Assembly: GCF_004803715.2 (NCBI RefSeq)
Contig: NZ_CP039383.2
Coordinates: 558,001-622,000 of the forward strand
DNA length: 64,000 nucleotides
DNA from: Luteimonas yindakuii
GTDB taxonomy: Bacteria; Pseudomonadota; Gammaproteobacteria; Xanthomonadales; Xanthomonadaceae
Reading direction: 5' to 3'
The position numbers were made by a program, and so were the translations under genes. The number at the start of each line of letters is the position of its first letter. Positions within the stretch are counted from its first letter, which is position 1. Positions 7,108 through 16,942 of this stretch are shown here, in pieces. The notes below the pieces were generated by a model. That model was not told where the DNA came from. It saw only the letters and a program-made list of their open reading frames with translations, and made no database searches.

Positions 7108-10100
7108 ATGGCTGCAGGAGACAGCCGCTGGCACGTCGTACACCCATCGGCCCATGCGCACGAGCAGGAGGCCTTGGACCTGCTGCGAGCGCACCTGCCT
7201 GATTCCTCGCCGTTCCGAGCCTGGTCGAACTTCGAGTTCATCGCCGAAGACGGCAGCATCAACGAAGTCGACGCGTTCATCGTGTCCAGCGATCGCATCT
7301 ACCTGGTCGAAATCAAGCACTGGGCTGGCCGCATCAGCGGCAACCAGAACAGTTGGCTGATCCGTTCGCCCAGCGGACGCGATCGCTACGAGGAAAACCC
7401 GCTGCTGCTGACCAACCGCAAGGCGCGCAAGCTCAAGTCTTTGCTCGGTCGGCAAAAAGCCTTCCGCAACGCCCAGGTGCCGTACATCCAGGCCGCTGTT
7501 TTCCTGTCCGAGCCGCACTGCGAACTGACGCTGGACGAAATCGCCGCCCAGCACATTTACCTGCGCCCGGACGCCCGCCACCGCGGCGGCGCGCACAGCA
7601 TCATCGACGTCATCGTGGGCCGCGCCACCCAGGCCGAAGCCCGCGCCGGCATCAGCCGCGACACCGAGCGCGCACTGGCCCGTGCGATGGACCAGCTCGG
7701 CCTGCGCAAGCGCACCCGCGCCGCCACCGTCGGCGACTACCTGCTCACCGGCCTGATCGCCGAAAACGACCGCTACCAGGACTGGCAGGCCACCCACCAG
7801 CGCGTGGCCAGCGATCACAAGCGCATCCGCATCTTCCCCCACGCCCAGCGCGCCGCCGAGGCCGAGAAGCGCGAACGCAAGGACATCGCAACCCGCGAGT
7901 ACGCGCTGCTGCGCGACATCCGCCACGACGCCATCCTCAGTCCGCGCCAGCTCACCGAAAGCGACATCGGCCCGGCGCTGGTCTACGACTTCGATCCCGA
8001 AGCCCAGCGCCTGGACCACCTGATCGACGCCGCCGCTGCGGCCCCCGGCTTCGACCAGCGGCTGGAGCTGATCCGCGCCATCGGCGAAGCCCTGGCCTAT
8101 GCGCACAGCCGCAATGTCTACCACCGCGCGCTCAGCCCCTGGACCATCGAACTGCAGCACGACGCCCAGGGCCGGCCGCGCCCCGTGCTGCGCGACTGGC
8201 AGAGCGGCATCGCCGGCCAGGACGGCACCGCCGACACCCGCATGACCATGCACCTGGGCCAGCAGGCCGGGGTGATCGACAACCCGCGCTCGGCCATCTA
8301 CGCCTCGCCCGAAGTCGTCGCCGGCCACGGCTACGACCCGGTCGCCATCGACATCTTCTCGCTCGGTGCCCTCACCTACGCCCTGTTCGGCGGCCGGCAT
8401 CCGGCGACCAGCGTCGAGGACATGCTCGACAAGTGCCGCCGCGGCCCGGGCCTGATGATGTCCGAGGCGCTCGACGGCGCGCCCGACAGCCTGCAGGTGC
8501 TGGTGCAGGCGGCCACCGACCCCAATCCTGCCGACCGCCCCTCGGACGTGCGCGAGTTCCTGCGCATGCTCGACGACGTGGAAGAAGAGCTCACCGCGCC
8601 CGAGCCCGAACGCGGCGCGCTCCCGGCCGATGCCCGCCAGGGCGACATGCTCACCGGCGGTTTCAAGGTGCTGCGCCGCCTGGGCGCCGGCTCCACCTGC
8701 CACGCGCTGGCCGTGGAGAATCCCGAAGGCCAGCAGGGCGTGCTCAAGGTCGCCAAGGATCCGTCCTTCAACGAACGACTGCGGCAGGAATACGACACCC
8801 TGCTGGACGTGCCGCACCCCAACATCGTCAAGGCCTTCGGCATCCACGACATTGACGGCCTGACCGCGATCTTCATCGAACAGGCCGGCCACCGCACCAT
8901 GGGCCAGCGCCTGCGCGAACAGGGCCCGCTCTCGCTCGACCTGCTCGAACGCTTCGGCGACGAGCTGCTGGCGGTGCTGGTGCACCTGGAGCGCGAGGGC
9001 ATCAACCACCGTGACCTCAAGCCCGAGAACATCGGCCTGGGCGAAACCCGCAAGCGCGCCCTGACCCTGAAGCTGTTCGACTTCTCCCTGGCGCGCGCCC
9101 CGGCCGAGAACATCCGCGCCGGCACCCCGCCGTACCTGGACCCGTTCCTCAGCCTGCGCCAGCCGCCGCGCTGGGACCTGCACGCTGAGCGCTTCGCCGC
9201 CGCCATGACCCTGCACGAAATGGCCACCGGCACCCTGCCCACTTGGGGCGCGGCCGGCCAGGACCCGGCCAGCAGCGACGAAGACGCCAGCCTGGACGTG
9301 GAGAAGTTCGACGCCTCCGTGCGTGACGGCCTGGCCGATTTCTTCCGCCGCGCCCTGCACCGCAACAGCAAGCAGCGCTTCGACAACGCCGACCTCATGC
9401 ATCTGGCCTGGAAGAACCTCTTCCGCCACATCGACCAGACCACCACCACCGACGACGACAGCGATGGCAGCACCACGCTCGACTTCGCGCGCGTGGAAAG
9501 CCTCTCGCGCGAAACGCCGCTGTCAGAACTCGGCCTGAGCGCGCGCGAGCTCAACGCCGCCGACCGCATCGGTGCCACCACGGTCGGTCAGTTGCTGTCG
9601 CTGCCGGGCATCCGTTTCTACCGCAACCGCGGCATCGGCCAGCAGATCACCCGTCGCCTGCGCCAGGTGCGCGAAGCCCTGGCGGGCAACCTGGGTCAGG
9701 CCACCGCCCCGGACCTGCCCGACGACCAACCCGGGGCCTGGAGCATCGACCGCCTGGTCAAGGCGCTTGAAAGCACCAAGCTCGAAGCCGGTGAGGCCGA
9801 CATCGTCAGCCACTGGCTCGGCCTGGCCGACGCCAGCCCGACCGTCCAGCTCGACCTGCCCAGCCAGCGCGAAGTCGCCGAAGCCTCCGGCACCAGTCGC
9901 GCCCAGGTCCAGGCCGCCATCGATCGCGCCGCCGGCAAGTGGGCCAAGAACGGCTGGATGACCGCGCTACGCGATGAAGTAGCCGCCTTCTTGCAGCGCC
10001 GCGAATCCGTTGCCAGCGTGGCCGAGGTGGCCAGTGGCTTGCTCAGCGCCCACGGCTCCACCACCGGCGATGCCGAACGCCAGCGCCTCGCCGCCGCGGT

Positions 10101-11319
10101 GCTGCAGGCGGCGCTGGAAGTGGAAGCCACCCGCGAATCGGCTCGCTACGTGCTCTATCGCGGCCATACCGTCCCTCTGGTCGTGAGCACCGAAGGGCAG
10201 GGCGGACTGCAGGCCTCCACCGCCGAGCGCGCCGGCTTTGCCGAAGCCCTGGCCGCGGAAGCCGCCACGCTGGCGGCCGAAGACCCGCTGCCCAGCCCGC
10301 GCCGGGCCGAGCAGGCGTTGATGGCCATCCCCACGCCCGCCGGCGACCCGCCGATGACACCCGAGCGCCGCCTGCGCCTGGCCCAGGCCGCCGCTCCCGG
10401 CGTGGCCTTGTCCAGTCGCCAGGAACTGTATCCGGAAGGCCTGTCCGCCGAGCGCGCCCTGCGCCTGGGCGCCAACACCCTGCTTGGCGCGCGCCGCCTG
10501 GGCGTGGAGCAGCTGCACGCCCGCATCCACAGCCGCTTCTCCAAGGCCGAGCGATTGCCAGGTCGTCCCGCCCTGGACCGCCTGCTGCAGCAGATCGATT
10601 TCCCCCTGCAGTGGCACGAGGCCGGCGATGGCCTGCCCGCCGGCTACGCCATGGCCCAGCAGGCCAGCGGCGCCACCCGCCACACCAGCACACTGCGGCG
10701 CATGACCACCGCAGTGCACGGCGATGCCGACTCTCCGGAAGCGCGCGAGGCGCGCGCCTTCGACGCCACCGTGCGCCGCGCGCTCGACGCCGGGCGGGTG
10801 GTGCTGGTCACCGCCGACCTGCGCCGGGTGGAAGACGCCGTTCCCGAACTGAGCCAGCAATACGACCTCGCCGCGATCAGCCTGGACCGCCTGCTGATCG
10901 ATGCGCTCAAGGCCCAGACCAGCCAGATTGGCGGCGATTGGCGCGTGGTGCGCCAGGCCGACGCCGCCGTGCAGTCCAGCGCCGACTGGCGCCGCCTGAC
11001 CGCCTTGGTTGAGCGCGCCATGCCGGCGGTGGTGGCACAGCTCCGTGACGACCCGCGCCCGCTGCTGCTCCAACACCTCGGCCTGCTGGTCCGCTACGGC
11101 CACACCGGAGTGATCCAGACCCTGCGCGACGCCGCCAGCGCCGGCCAGCGCCCCGCGCGCCTGCTGCTGCTGCCCGGCGACAGCCACCAGCCGCCGATGC
11201 TCGACGGCGTGGTGCTGCCCGTCATCACCCCGGCCGACTGGACCCATCTGCCCAGATCCTGGCTGGAGAACCGCCACCGCGCGGCCCCGGCCGCCGCCGC
11301 ATCAGGACCCACCGCGTGA
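7108..11319 (+). CDS. pglW: BREX type 2 serine/threonine kinase PglW
   Basis: A 1403-residue protein with the PglW layout. A NERD nuclease-related domain occupies about residues 14-140 (core INEVDAFIVSSDRIYLVEIK). A first kinase-like domain (about 215-495) lacks catalytic residues: HRALSP at 339-344 in place of HRD, and DWQ where DFG belongs, so it is a pseudokinase. A second kinase domain starts with G-loop RLGAGSTCHA near residue 520 and keeps HRDLKPEN (634-641) and DFS at 657-659, so it is probably active. Helix-hairpin-helix and coiled regions and a long C-terminal region follow. PglW is the defining kinase of type 2 (phage growth limitation-like) BREX and is thought to phosphorylate other components. 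It overlaps pglX by 4 nt (GTGA). Confidence 0.95.
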   Translation: MAAGDSRWHVVHPSAHAHEQEALDLLRAHLPDSSPFRAWSNFEFIAEDGSINEVDAFIVSSDRIYLVEIKHWAGRISGNQNSWLIRSPSGRDRYEENPLLLTNRKARKLKSLLGRQKAFRNAQVPYIQAAVFLSEPHCELTLDEIAAQHIYLRPDARHRGGAHSIIDVIVGRATQAEARAGISRDTERALARAMDQLGLRKRTRAATVGDYLLTGLIAENDRYQDWQATHQRVASDHKRIRIFPHAQRAAEAEKRERKDIATREYALLRDIRHDAILSPRQLTESDIGPALVYDFDPEAQRLDHLIDAAAAAPGFDQRLELIRAIGEALAYAHSRNVYHRALSPWTIELQHDAQGRPRPVLRDWQSGIAGQDGTADTRMTMHLGQQAGVIDNPRSAIYASPEVVAGHGYDPVAIDIFSLGALTYALFGGRHPATSVEDMLDKCRRGPGLMMSEALDGAPDSLQVLVQAATDPNPADRPSDVREFLRMLDDVEEELTAPEPERGALPADARQGDMLTGGFKVLRRLGAGSTCHALAVENPEGQQGVLKVAKDPSFNERLRQEYDTLLDVPHPNIVKAFGIHDIDGLTAIFIEQAGHRTMGQRLREQGPLSLDLLERFGDELLAVLVHLEREGINHRDLKPENIGLGETRKRALTLKLFDFSLARAPAENIRAGTPPYLDPFLSLRQPPRWDLHAERFAAAMTLHEMATGTLPTWGAAGQDPASSDEDASLDVEKFDASVRDGLADFFRRALHRNSKQRFDNADLMHLAWKNLFRHIDQTTTTDDDSDGSTTLDFARVESLSRETPLSELGLSARELNAADRIGATTVGQLLSLPGIRFYRNRGIGQQITRRLRQVREALAGNLGQATAPDLPDDQPGAWSIDRLVKALESTKLEAGEADIVSHWLGLADASPTVQLDLPSQREVAEASGTSRAQVQAAIDRAAGKWAKNGWMTALRDEVAAFLQRRESVASVAEVASGLLSAHGSTTGDAERQRLAAAVLQAALEVEATRESARYVLYRGHTVPLVVSTEGQGGLQASTAERAGFAEALAAEAATLAAEDPLPSPRRAEQALMAIPTPAGDPPMTPERRLRLAQAAAPGVALSSRQELYPEGLSAERALRLGANTLLGARRLGVEQLHARIHSRFSKAERLPGRPALDRLLQQIDFPLQWHEAGDGLPAGYAMAQQASGATRHTSTLRRMTTAVHGDADSPEAREARAFDATVRRALDAGRVVLVTADLRRVEDAVPELSQQYDLAAISLDRLLIDALKAQTSQIGGDWRVVRQADAAVQSSADWRRLTALVERAMPAVVAQLRDDPRPLLLQHLGLLVRYGHTGVIQTLRDAASAGQRPARLLLLPGDSHQPPMLDGVVLPVITPADWTHLPRSWLENRHRAAPAAAASGPTA

Positions 11320-14300
11320 TCAATGCAAGACAGTTGCTGACCGACCTGCAGGCCCAGCAGAAGAAGCTCGAAAACGACCTTCGCCAGCAGACCGAGGCCC
11401 TGCCGGAACTCAAGGGCCGGCTGGAAGCGGAATACAAGGCCGCCCGCGACGCCGGCCGTACCGCCGACACCTATGGCACCTGGCGCGATCACCAGATCAC
11501 CCAGTCCGCGGTCGCCTGGGTGCTGGCCTGCACCTTCGTGCGCTTTGCCGAAGACACCGGCCTGCTGCCCACCCCGCGCCTGTCCGGCCCCGGCGATGCC
11601 CTGCGCCGCGCCCGCGACGCCTTCGGGGAGTTCGTGCGCCAGCGCCCCACCGACCACGAGCGCCACTACCTGGAAAGCGTGTTCGACGGCCTGGCCGAAT
11701 TCCCCGCGCTCACCGGCCTGTTCGGCCGTGCCCACAACCCGCTGTTCGCCATGCCGCCCTCCTACGAGGCCGCACGCGACCTGCTCGCCTTCTGGCAGCA
11801 GACCGACCCGGACACGGGCGCCCTGCGCCACGACTTCACCGATCCCGCGCTCGATACCCGCTTCCTCGGCGACCTCTACCAGGACCTGTCCGAAGCCGCG
11901 CGCAAGCGCTACGCCCTGCTGCAGACGCCGGGGTTCGTGGAGGAGTTCATCCTCGACCGCACCCTGGAGCCGGCCATCCGCACGTTCGGGCTGGACGGCA
12001 TCCGCCTGATCGACCCGACCTGCGGCTCCGGCCATTTCCTGCTCGGCACCTTCGGCCGCCTGCTCGATCACTGGCAGCGCAGCGCGCCGGGGCTGGACGC
12101 GCGCGAGCGGGTCATCAAGGCGCTGGAAGGTGTCTACGGCGTGGACCTCAACCCCTTCGCCGTGGCCATCGCCCGATTCCGCCTGCTGGTGGCCGCGCTG
12201 CAGGCCAGCGGCATCCACACCCTGCGCGAGGCGCCGGGCTGGAAGTTCAACCTCACCACCGGCGACTCGCTGCTGCACGGCCGCCGCTTCGACCTGCTCG
12301 GCGCGGACGATCTCGGCCAACGCTACCCGCACGCCTACGCCGCCGAAGACATCGACGAGGTCAACCGCATCCTCGGCCAGCGCTACCACGCCGTGGTCGG
12401 CAACCCGCCCTACATCACCGCCAGCGACAGCGCGCTCAACGCGCTGTATCGCGAGCGCTACGAAACCTGTTATCGCCAGTTTTCGCTCGGCGTGCCTTTC
12501 ACCGAACGCTTCTTCCAGTTGGCAGAAACCAATGGCGACGCGCCGGCAGGCTACGTCGGCCTGATCACCGCCGACAGCTTCATGAAGCGCGAGTTCGGCA
12601 AGAAGTTGATCGAGGACTGGTTCCCGCGCCAGGACCTCACCCACCTCATCCACACCTCCGGCGCCTATATCCCCGGCCACGGCACGCCCACGGTGATCCT
12701 GTTCGGCCGCAATCGCGCGCCGGTGGCCGCCACCGTGCGCGCCGTACTCGGAATTCGCGGCGAGCCGTCCACGCCGGATGACCCGGCGCAGGGGCTGGTG
12801 TGGCGGTCCATCGTCGAGCTCACTGACAAGTTGGGCAGCAGCAATGAGTACGTCAGCGTCGCGGACATGGAGCGCGATCGGTTGGCGAACCACCCGTGGA
12901 GTTTGCAGGGCGGAGTAGCGCCTTCAGTGCTTGAGCAGCTTGAATCCACGAGTCAGGCGGCACTAGGCAGTGCTGTTGAGAACCCGATCGGACGGGCTGT
13001 CAGAATTGCTGAGGAAGACGTGTTTATTTTCCCGTCTTCGCGAAGAAAGTGTTCGCCGATTCCTCAGCAGCAATTCCGCGAATACCTTGTCGGGGACTCC
13101 GTACGTGACTGGAGCGTAGGATCGCTGGACAGTGTTTGGTATCCCTACCATCGGCCCTCGGGCAGAGAGTTTTATTCTGAACTTTGGGTGTGGCGTACCA
13201 CTTTGGCGCGCAGGAGAACATTTCAGGGAGAAATGGAAGATGCCGGCTTGGAGTGGTTTGAGTACATGCAGCACACGTCTTCTGCATATCGGACCAAGCT
13301 GTCCATCACCTTCGCCTTCGTTGCCACCCACAACCACTTCGTGCTGGATCGCGGCGGCAAGGTGTTCAAGCAGAGCGCGCCGGTCATCAAGCTGCCGGCC
13401 GAGGCCAGCGAGGATGAGCACCTGGGGCTGCTCGGGCTGTTGAACAGCGCGTCGGGGTGCTTCTGGATGAAGCAGGTGTTGCACAGCAAGGGCGGTGGTG
13501 GGATTGGGGGCGGCCTGGCGTCTGAGGAGTGGGAGAAGTTCTACGAGCACACCGGGACAGGAATGCTGTCGTTTCCGCTTCCGGAAGAGCGACCGCTTCA
13601 CCTGGCACGCCAGCTCGACGCGCGCGCCGTTGAGCGCGAGACCCATCTTCCGGCTGGGCTTGCCGCGCAACTTCCGCTGTCGCGAGTCGAATTGGATGCG
13701 CACCGCAATCAAGCCGATGCGCTGCTAGCGCGCATGATCGCGCTGCAGGAGGAGCTCGACTGGTGGAGCTACCGCGCCTACGGCCTGCTAGAGGATGACC
13801 TCACGTTTGCCGGCGACCCGCCCGGCATCGCCTTGGGCGAGCGCGCCTTCGAGTTCGTGCTGGCGCGCCGTATCGAAGGGGGCGAGGTCGAGAGCACTTG
13901 GTTCGCCCGCCACGGCTCCTCCCCGGTTACAGAAATCCCCGCCCACTGGCCGGCCGACTACCGCGCCCTCATCAAGCGCCGCATCGCCCTGATCGAATCC
14001 CACCCGTGGATCGGCCTGCTCGAGCGCCCCGAGTACAAGCGCCGCTGGAACCAGCCCGGCTGGGCCGAACTGGAGCAGGCCGCCCTGCGCGGCTGGCTGC
14101 TGGACCGGCTGGAGAGCCCGCACTACTGGCCCGAACCTGCACTGCAGCGCGTGAACGATCTCGCCGCCCGCGCCGAGCGCGACGCCGACTTCATGGCCGT
14201 GGCCGCCCTGTTGACCGGCCAGCAGGCCTTCGACGTCGCCGCCCTGCTGCGCGATCTGCTGGACGGCGAATCTGTGCCCGGGCTAAAGGTGCTGCGCTAC

Positions 14301-14927
14301 AAGCCCGCCGGCCTGCGCAAGCGCGCCGACTGGGAGCACACCTGGGACCAGCAGCGCCGCGAGGACGCCATCGACGCCGCCGTGGCCGCCGAACACCCGC
14401 GCCGTGACGATGAAGACGAGGCCCAGTGGCAGGCCCGTATCAAACCCGAGCAGGAGAAGCGCAAGCTGGCCGAGGTCGGCCGCCTGCCGGCCCCGCCCAA
14501 GTACACCAGCGCCGACTTCCTGCGCCCCGGCTACTGGCGCCTGCGCGGCGGCCTGGACGTGCCCAAGGAGCGCTGCTTCACCGTCCCCGACCCGCAGGCG
14601 CCCGGCGACTGGCTCTACGGCTGGGCCGGCTGGAACCCCGCCCAGCGCGTGCGCGCCCTGGCCGGCGCCTGGATCGACGGCGAAGAGCGCAGCGGCGCCG
14701 ACCCCGCCCAGCTCCTGCCCCTGCTCATCGCCCTCGACGAGGAGCTGCCCTGGGTGCTGCAGTGGCACAACGCCATTGACCCCGACACCGACGTCCGCCC
14801 CGGCGACTACTTCCGCGACTGGCTCGCCCAGCAGCTTAACCGCCATCACTGGACCCGCCAGACCCTTGCCGAGTGGCAGCCGCCCGCCGCCTCACGCCGG
14901 GGGCGGCGGGCCAAAGCCGGGAGTTAA
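11316..14927 (+). CDS. pglX: BREX type 2 adenine-specific DNA methyltransferase PglX
   Basis: A 1203-residue N6-adenine methyltransferase. The AdoMet-binding motif [14 protein letters not shown] begins at D233 and the catalytic NPPYIT at N363; after these come the target-recognition segment and a long C-terminal helical region with DUF-like W/R/P-rich motifs ([10 protein letters not shown]). In BREX, PglX marks host DNA at an asymmetric site, and unmarked phage DNA is blocked. The start is a GTG in a GTGA overlap with pglW. G+C drops sharply between about 12,830 and 13,290 (60-bp lines of 50-57% by hand count against 73% at 12,061), the part expected to set specificity, which suggests domain replacement. 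The stop is followed by the only non-overlapping junction in the operon. Confidence 0.95.
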   Translation: MINARQLLTDLQAQQKKLENDLRQQTEALPELKGRLEAEYKAARDAGRTADTYGTWRDHQITQSAVAWVLACTFVRFAEDTGLLPTPRLSGPGDALRRARDAFGEFVRQRPTDHERHYLESVFDGLAEFPALTGLFGRAHNPLFAMPPSYEAARDLLAFWQQTDPDTGALRHDFTDPALDTRFLGDLYQDLSEAARKRYALLQTPGFVEEFILDRTLEPAIRTFGLDGIRLIDPTCGSGHFLLGTFGRLLDHWQRSAPGLDARERVIKALEGVYGVDLNPFAVAIARFRLLVAALQASGIHTLREAPGWKFNLTTGDSLLHGRRFDLLGADDLGQRYPHAYAAEDIDEVNRILGQRYHAVVGNPPYITASDSALNALYRERYETCYRQFSLGVPFTERFFQLAETNGDAPAGYVGLITADSFMKREFGKKLIEDWFPRQDLTHLIHTSGAYIPGHGTPTVILFGRNRAPVAATVRAVLGIRGEPSTPDDPAQGLVWRSIVELTDKLGSSNEYVSVADMERDRLANHPWSLQGGVAPSVLEQLESTSQAALGSAVENPIGRAVRIAEEDVFIFPSSRRKCSPIPQQQFREYLVGDSVRDWSVGSLDSVWYPYHRPSGREFYSELWVWRTTLARRRTFQGEMEDAGLEWFEYMQHTSSAYRTKLSITFAFVATHNHFVLDRGGKVFKQSAPVIKLPAEASEDEHLGLLGLLNSASGCFWMKQVLHSKGGGGIGGGLASEEWEKFYEHTGTGMLSFPLPEERPLHLARQLDARAVERETHLPAGLAAQLPLSRVELDAHRNQADALLARMIALQEELDWWSYRAYGLLEDDLTFAGDPPGIALGERAFEFVLARRIEGGEVESTWFARHGSSPVTEIPAHWPADYRALIKRRIALIESHPWIGLLERPEYKRRWNQPGWAELEQAALRGWLLDRLESPHYWPEPALQRVNDLAARAERDADFMAVAALLTGQQAFDVAALLRDLLDGESVPGLKVLRYKPAGLRKRADWEHTWDQQRREDAIDAAVAAEHPRRDDEDEAQWQARIKPEQEKRKLAEVGRLPAPPKYTSADFLRPGYWRLRGGLDVPKERCFTVPDPQAPGDWLYGWAGWNPAQRVRALAGAWIDGEERSGADPAQLLPLLIALDEELPWVLQWHNAIDPDTDVRPGDYFRDWLAQQLNRHHWTRQTLAEWQPPAASRRGRRAKAGS

Positions 14928-14930
14928 ACC

Positions 14931-14984
14931 TATCATGGCCGTGGTAGTTACCGTGGCCGTGTTATATATCATGGCCGTGGTAGG
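14931..14984 (+). repeat. Three tandem 18-bp repeats before the TA pair, probable operator
   Basis: Three head-to-tail copies at exact 18-bp spacing: TATCATGGCCGTGGTAGT (14931), TACCGTGGCCGTGTTATA (14949) and TATCATGGCCGTGGTAGG (14967). Copies 1 and 3 agree over 17 bases and each is an imperfect palindrome centred on GGCC. The last copy runs into AGGA, the probable ribosome-binding site of the AbiEi-like gene. The block fills most of the gap between pglX and that gene. Antitoxins of type IV TA pairs are known to bind repeats in their own promoters, so this is a strong operator candidate. Confidence 0.75.
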
Positions 14985-14993
14985 ATCGCTGGC

Positions 14994-16136
14994 ATGAATT
15001 CAGCCCCGCCCCCGCAGATGGCTCGCGTAGAAGAGCAGCTGGCAGCCTTGTTGGAGGAGGGCGGCTGGTCGGTGGATGTGGAACCGGTGGGACCGCAGCG
15101 GTACCGCCCTGACCTGGTCGCCGGGCGTGGTCCGCACCGCTACGCCGTGGAACTCAAGGCCGAGCCCGAAGGCCGCCCGGACCGGGCGTTGGCCCTGCTG
15201 TCGCAAGCGATCCTGCAGGCCAGCCGTTATGCCGCAGACCTGGGTATGCGACCGCTGGCGGTGGTCGGGGTGGGCAATGCCTCGCCCTCGCTGAGGCGCC
15301 GGTTCGTCGACTTCCAGCGCGACTACGCACCCGATGTGGCCGTGGGTCTGGTATCGGAGGCCGGTGGCAGCCTGTTCATCGGTCCGGGGCTTGATGGGCT
15401 GGACCGGGAGGAGCCGAAGGCGCGCCGCAGCGGCAGGGTCGCGCAGCCGCGCAAGGCCTCCAATCTGTTTTCCGACCTCAACCAGTGGATGCTCAAGGTG
15501 CTGCTGGCGCCCGAGCTGCCCGAACGGCTGCTGCATGCGCCCAGGGGCGAGTACTTCTCCGGTTCGGACCTGGCGCAGGCCGCCGGGGTCTCGCCCATGA
15601 GCGCCTCCCGGTTCCTGCGGCGCATGCAGGAAGAGGGCTTTGTGGATGACTCCGGGGGGCCGCTGCGCCTGGTCAGGCGCGGCGAGCTGTTTCGCCGCTG
15701 GCAGTCGGCCGCTATGCGCTCTTCGCCCGAGTTGCGCATGTCCTACCTGATTCCCGCTGCAGGCCCGCGGCAGTTGCACAAGCTGGCCTCGCGGCTGGAA
15801 GCCTGCATCGGCCTATTCGAGGCCGCTGACATGCTGGGGGTGGGGCACGTGAGCGGCGCGGTACCGCATGTGTACGTGCGGCGTCTGTCTCCGCCACGGG
15901 GAGTGGAATGGCCCGGCGTCGTGCCCTGCGCGCCAGGTGAGCCGCCGCAGGTGATCATCAAGCAGAGCAATGCGCCCGAGTCCCTGTTTCGTGGCGCCAT
16001 CCGCGCAGGCGACGTTCTGGTGGCCGACGTGCTGCAGGTCTGGCTGGATGTGTCCGCGCATCCGTCGCGTGGTGCCGAGCAGGAACAGTTGCTGCGTGAG
16101 GGCGCGCTGGCGGATGTGCTGGGGGAACGGCCATGA
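14994..16136 (+). CDS. AbiEi-like type IV antitoxin with a PD-(D/E)XK-like N-terminus
   Basis: A 380-residue protein with three parts. Residues 10-120 look like a restriction-endonuclease fold (P39-D40, then E53-L-K55). Residues 165-235 form a winged helix (GSDLAQAAGVSPMSASRFL, then a wing with GGPLRLVRRGELFRRW). The C-terminal part (240-380) resembles the AbiEi family, ending in VLQVWLDVSAHPSRGAEQ, like the Q-x-x-L-D-L-x-x-H-P-x-R-G motif of that family. In type IV TA systems the antitoxin represses the promoter and counteracts the nucleotidyltransferase toxin without direct binding. The gene overlaps the toxin-like gene by 4 nt (ATGA) and is preceded by three iterons. It lies between pglX and pglY, which are adjacent or near-adjacent in known type 2 BREX operons. 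Confidence 0.7.
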   Translation: MNSAPPPQMARVEEQLAALLEEGGWSVDVEPVGPQRYRPDLVAGRGPHRYAVELKAEPEGRPDRALALLSQAILQASRYAADLGMRPLAVVGVGNASPSLRRRFVDFQRDYAPDVAVGLVSEAGGSLFIGPGLDGLDREEPKARRSGRVAQPRKASNLFSDLNQWMLKVLLAPELPERLLHAPRGEYFSGSDLAQAAGVSPMSASRFLRRMQEEGFVDDSGGPLRLVRRGELFRRWQSAAMRSSPELRMSYLIPAAGPRQLHKLASRLEACIGLFEAADMLGVGHVSGAVPHVYVRRLSPPRGVEWPGVVPCAPGEPPQVIIKQSNAPESLFRGAIRAGDVLVADVLQVWLDVSAHPSRGAEQEQLLREGALADVLGERP

Positions 16137-16942
16137 ACGATCTCGCGCCGTTCGTCAGGCTGGTCCAGGCGTTGGCGCCGTGGGAGTCGCGGCTGCTGTT
16201 CGTGGGTGGCTGGGCACATCGGCTGTATCGGCTGCACGAACGCGCGACACCGCTGAAGTACCAGCCGCTCGCCACCCTGGATGCCGATGTCGCGTACGCA
16301 CAGCGCGAACGCCTTGACGGGGATATCCGGGCAGCATTGGAAGCCGAGGGATTCCACCAGCAGCTGACCGGCAGCCACCAGCCGCCTGTGTCGCGCTACA
16401 CCCTTGGGGAGGAGAGCACCGCAGGGTTCTATGCCGAGTTCCTGACGCCGCTGGTGGGGCGCGCTTACACGCGCGAGGGTGTGCCGATGGCGACCGAGGC
16501 GCAATCGGGCATCACAGCCCAGCGCCTGCGCTATCTGGACCTGCTGTTCCTCACGCCCTGGTCGGTGACCCTGGGGGCGGACTGGGGTGCGGACGTGCCA
16601 CTGGCCGCGCGCATTCCGAATCCGGTGGCGTTCATCGTGCAGAAGCTGTTGATCCACCCGGACCGAGCGGCCGGGAAGCAGGCACAGGATCTGTTGTACA
16701 TCCACGATACGCTTGAACTGTTCGCAGCCCGCCTGGACGAGCTGCATGCGCTGTGGGACGAAGACATCCGGCCAAGCATGGATCCCGCCTGGGTGCGACG
16801 GGTCCTGCAGGCGAGGACTGATGTGTTTGGCACCTTGAACGACCGGATCCGCGACGCGGCCCGGATTCCGCAGGACCGGGACTTGGATCCGGAACGGATG
16901 CGGGCGATGTGTCTGGAAGCTTTGGGGGAAATACTGGAATGA
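16133..16942 (+). CDS. AbiEii-like nucleotidyltransferase (probable type IV toxin)
   Basis: A 269-residue protein with a nucleotidyltransferase core. The G-G signature lies at LLFVGGWAHRLYRL (residues 21-34) and the metal-binding aspartates in ATLDADVAYA (D50 and D52). A basic segment PVAFIVQKLLIHPDRAAGKQAQDL, near residue 165, matches the conserved F-x-x-x-K-L motif of AbiEii/GSU2403-type enzymes. Relatives such as MenT transfer nucleotides to tRNA and arrest growth; phage infection can release them. The ATG overlaps the antitoxin-like gene by 4 nt, and its own stop overlaps the pglY start by 4 nt, tying it to BREX translation. Function as a toxin is inferred from family and pairing; a BREX accessory enzyme is the alternative. 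Confidence 0.7.
   Translation: MNDLAPFVRLVQALAPWESRLLFVGGWAHRLYRLHERATPLKYQPLATLDADVAYAQRERLDGDIRAALEAEGFHQQLTGSHQPPVSRYTLGEESTAGFYAEFLTPLVGRAYTREGVPMATEAQSGITAQRLRYLDLLFLTPWSVTLGADWGADVPLAARIPNPVAFIVQKLLIHPDRAAGKQAQDLLYIHDTLELFAARLDELHALWDEDIRPSMDPAWVRRVLQARTDVFGTLNDRIRDAARIPQDRDLDPERMRAMCLEALGEILE

Noticed and set aside
6841..9429. Long open frame on the minus strand opposite pglW
   Set aside because: It is antisense to a clearly conserved kinase gene, has the V/A/G/Q-rich composition of a shadow frame in high-G+C DNA and no recognisable domain.
14931..14984. CRISPR array
   Set aside because: The 18-bp repeats are contiguous, without spacers, and no cas gene is present.
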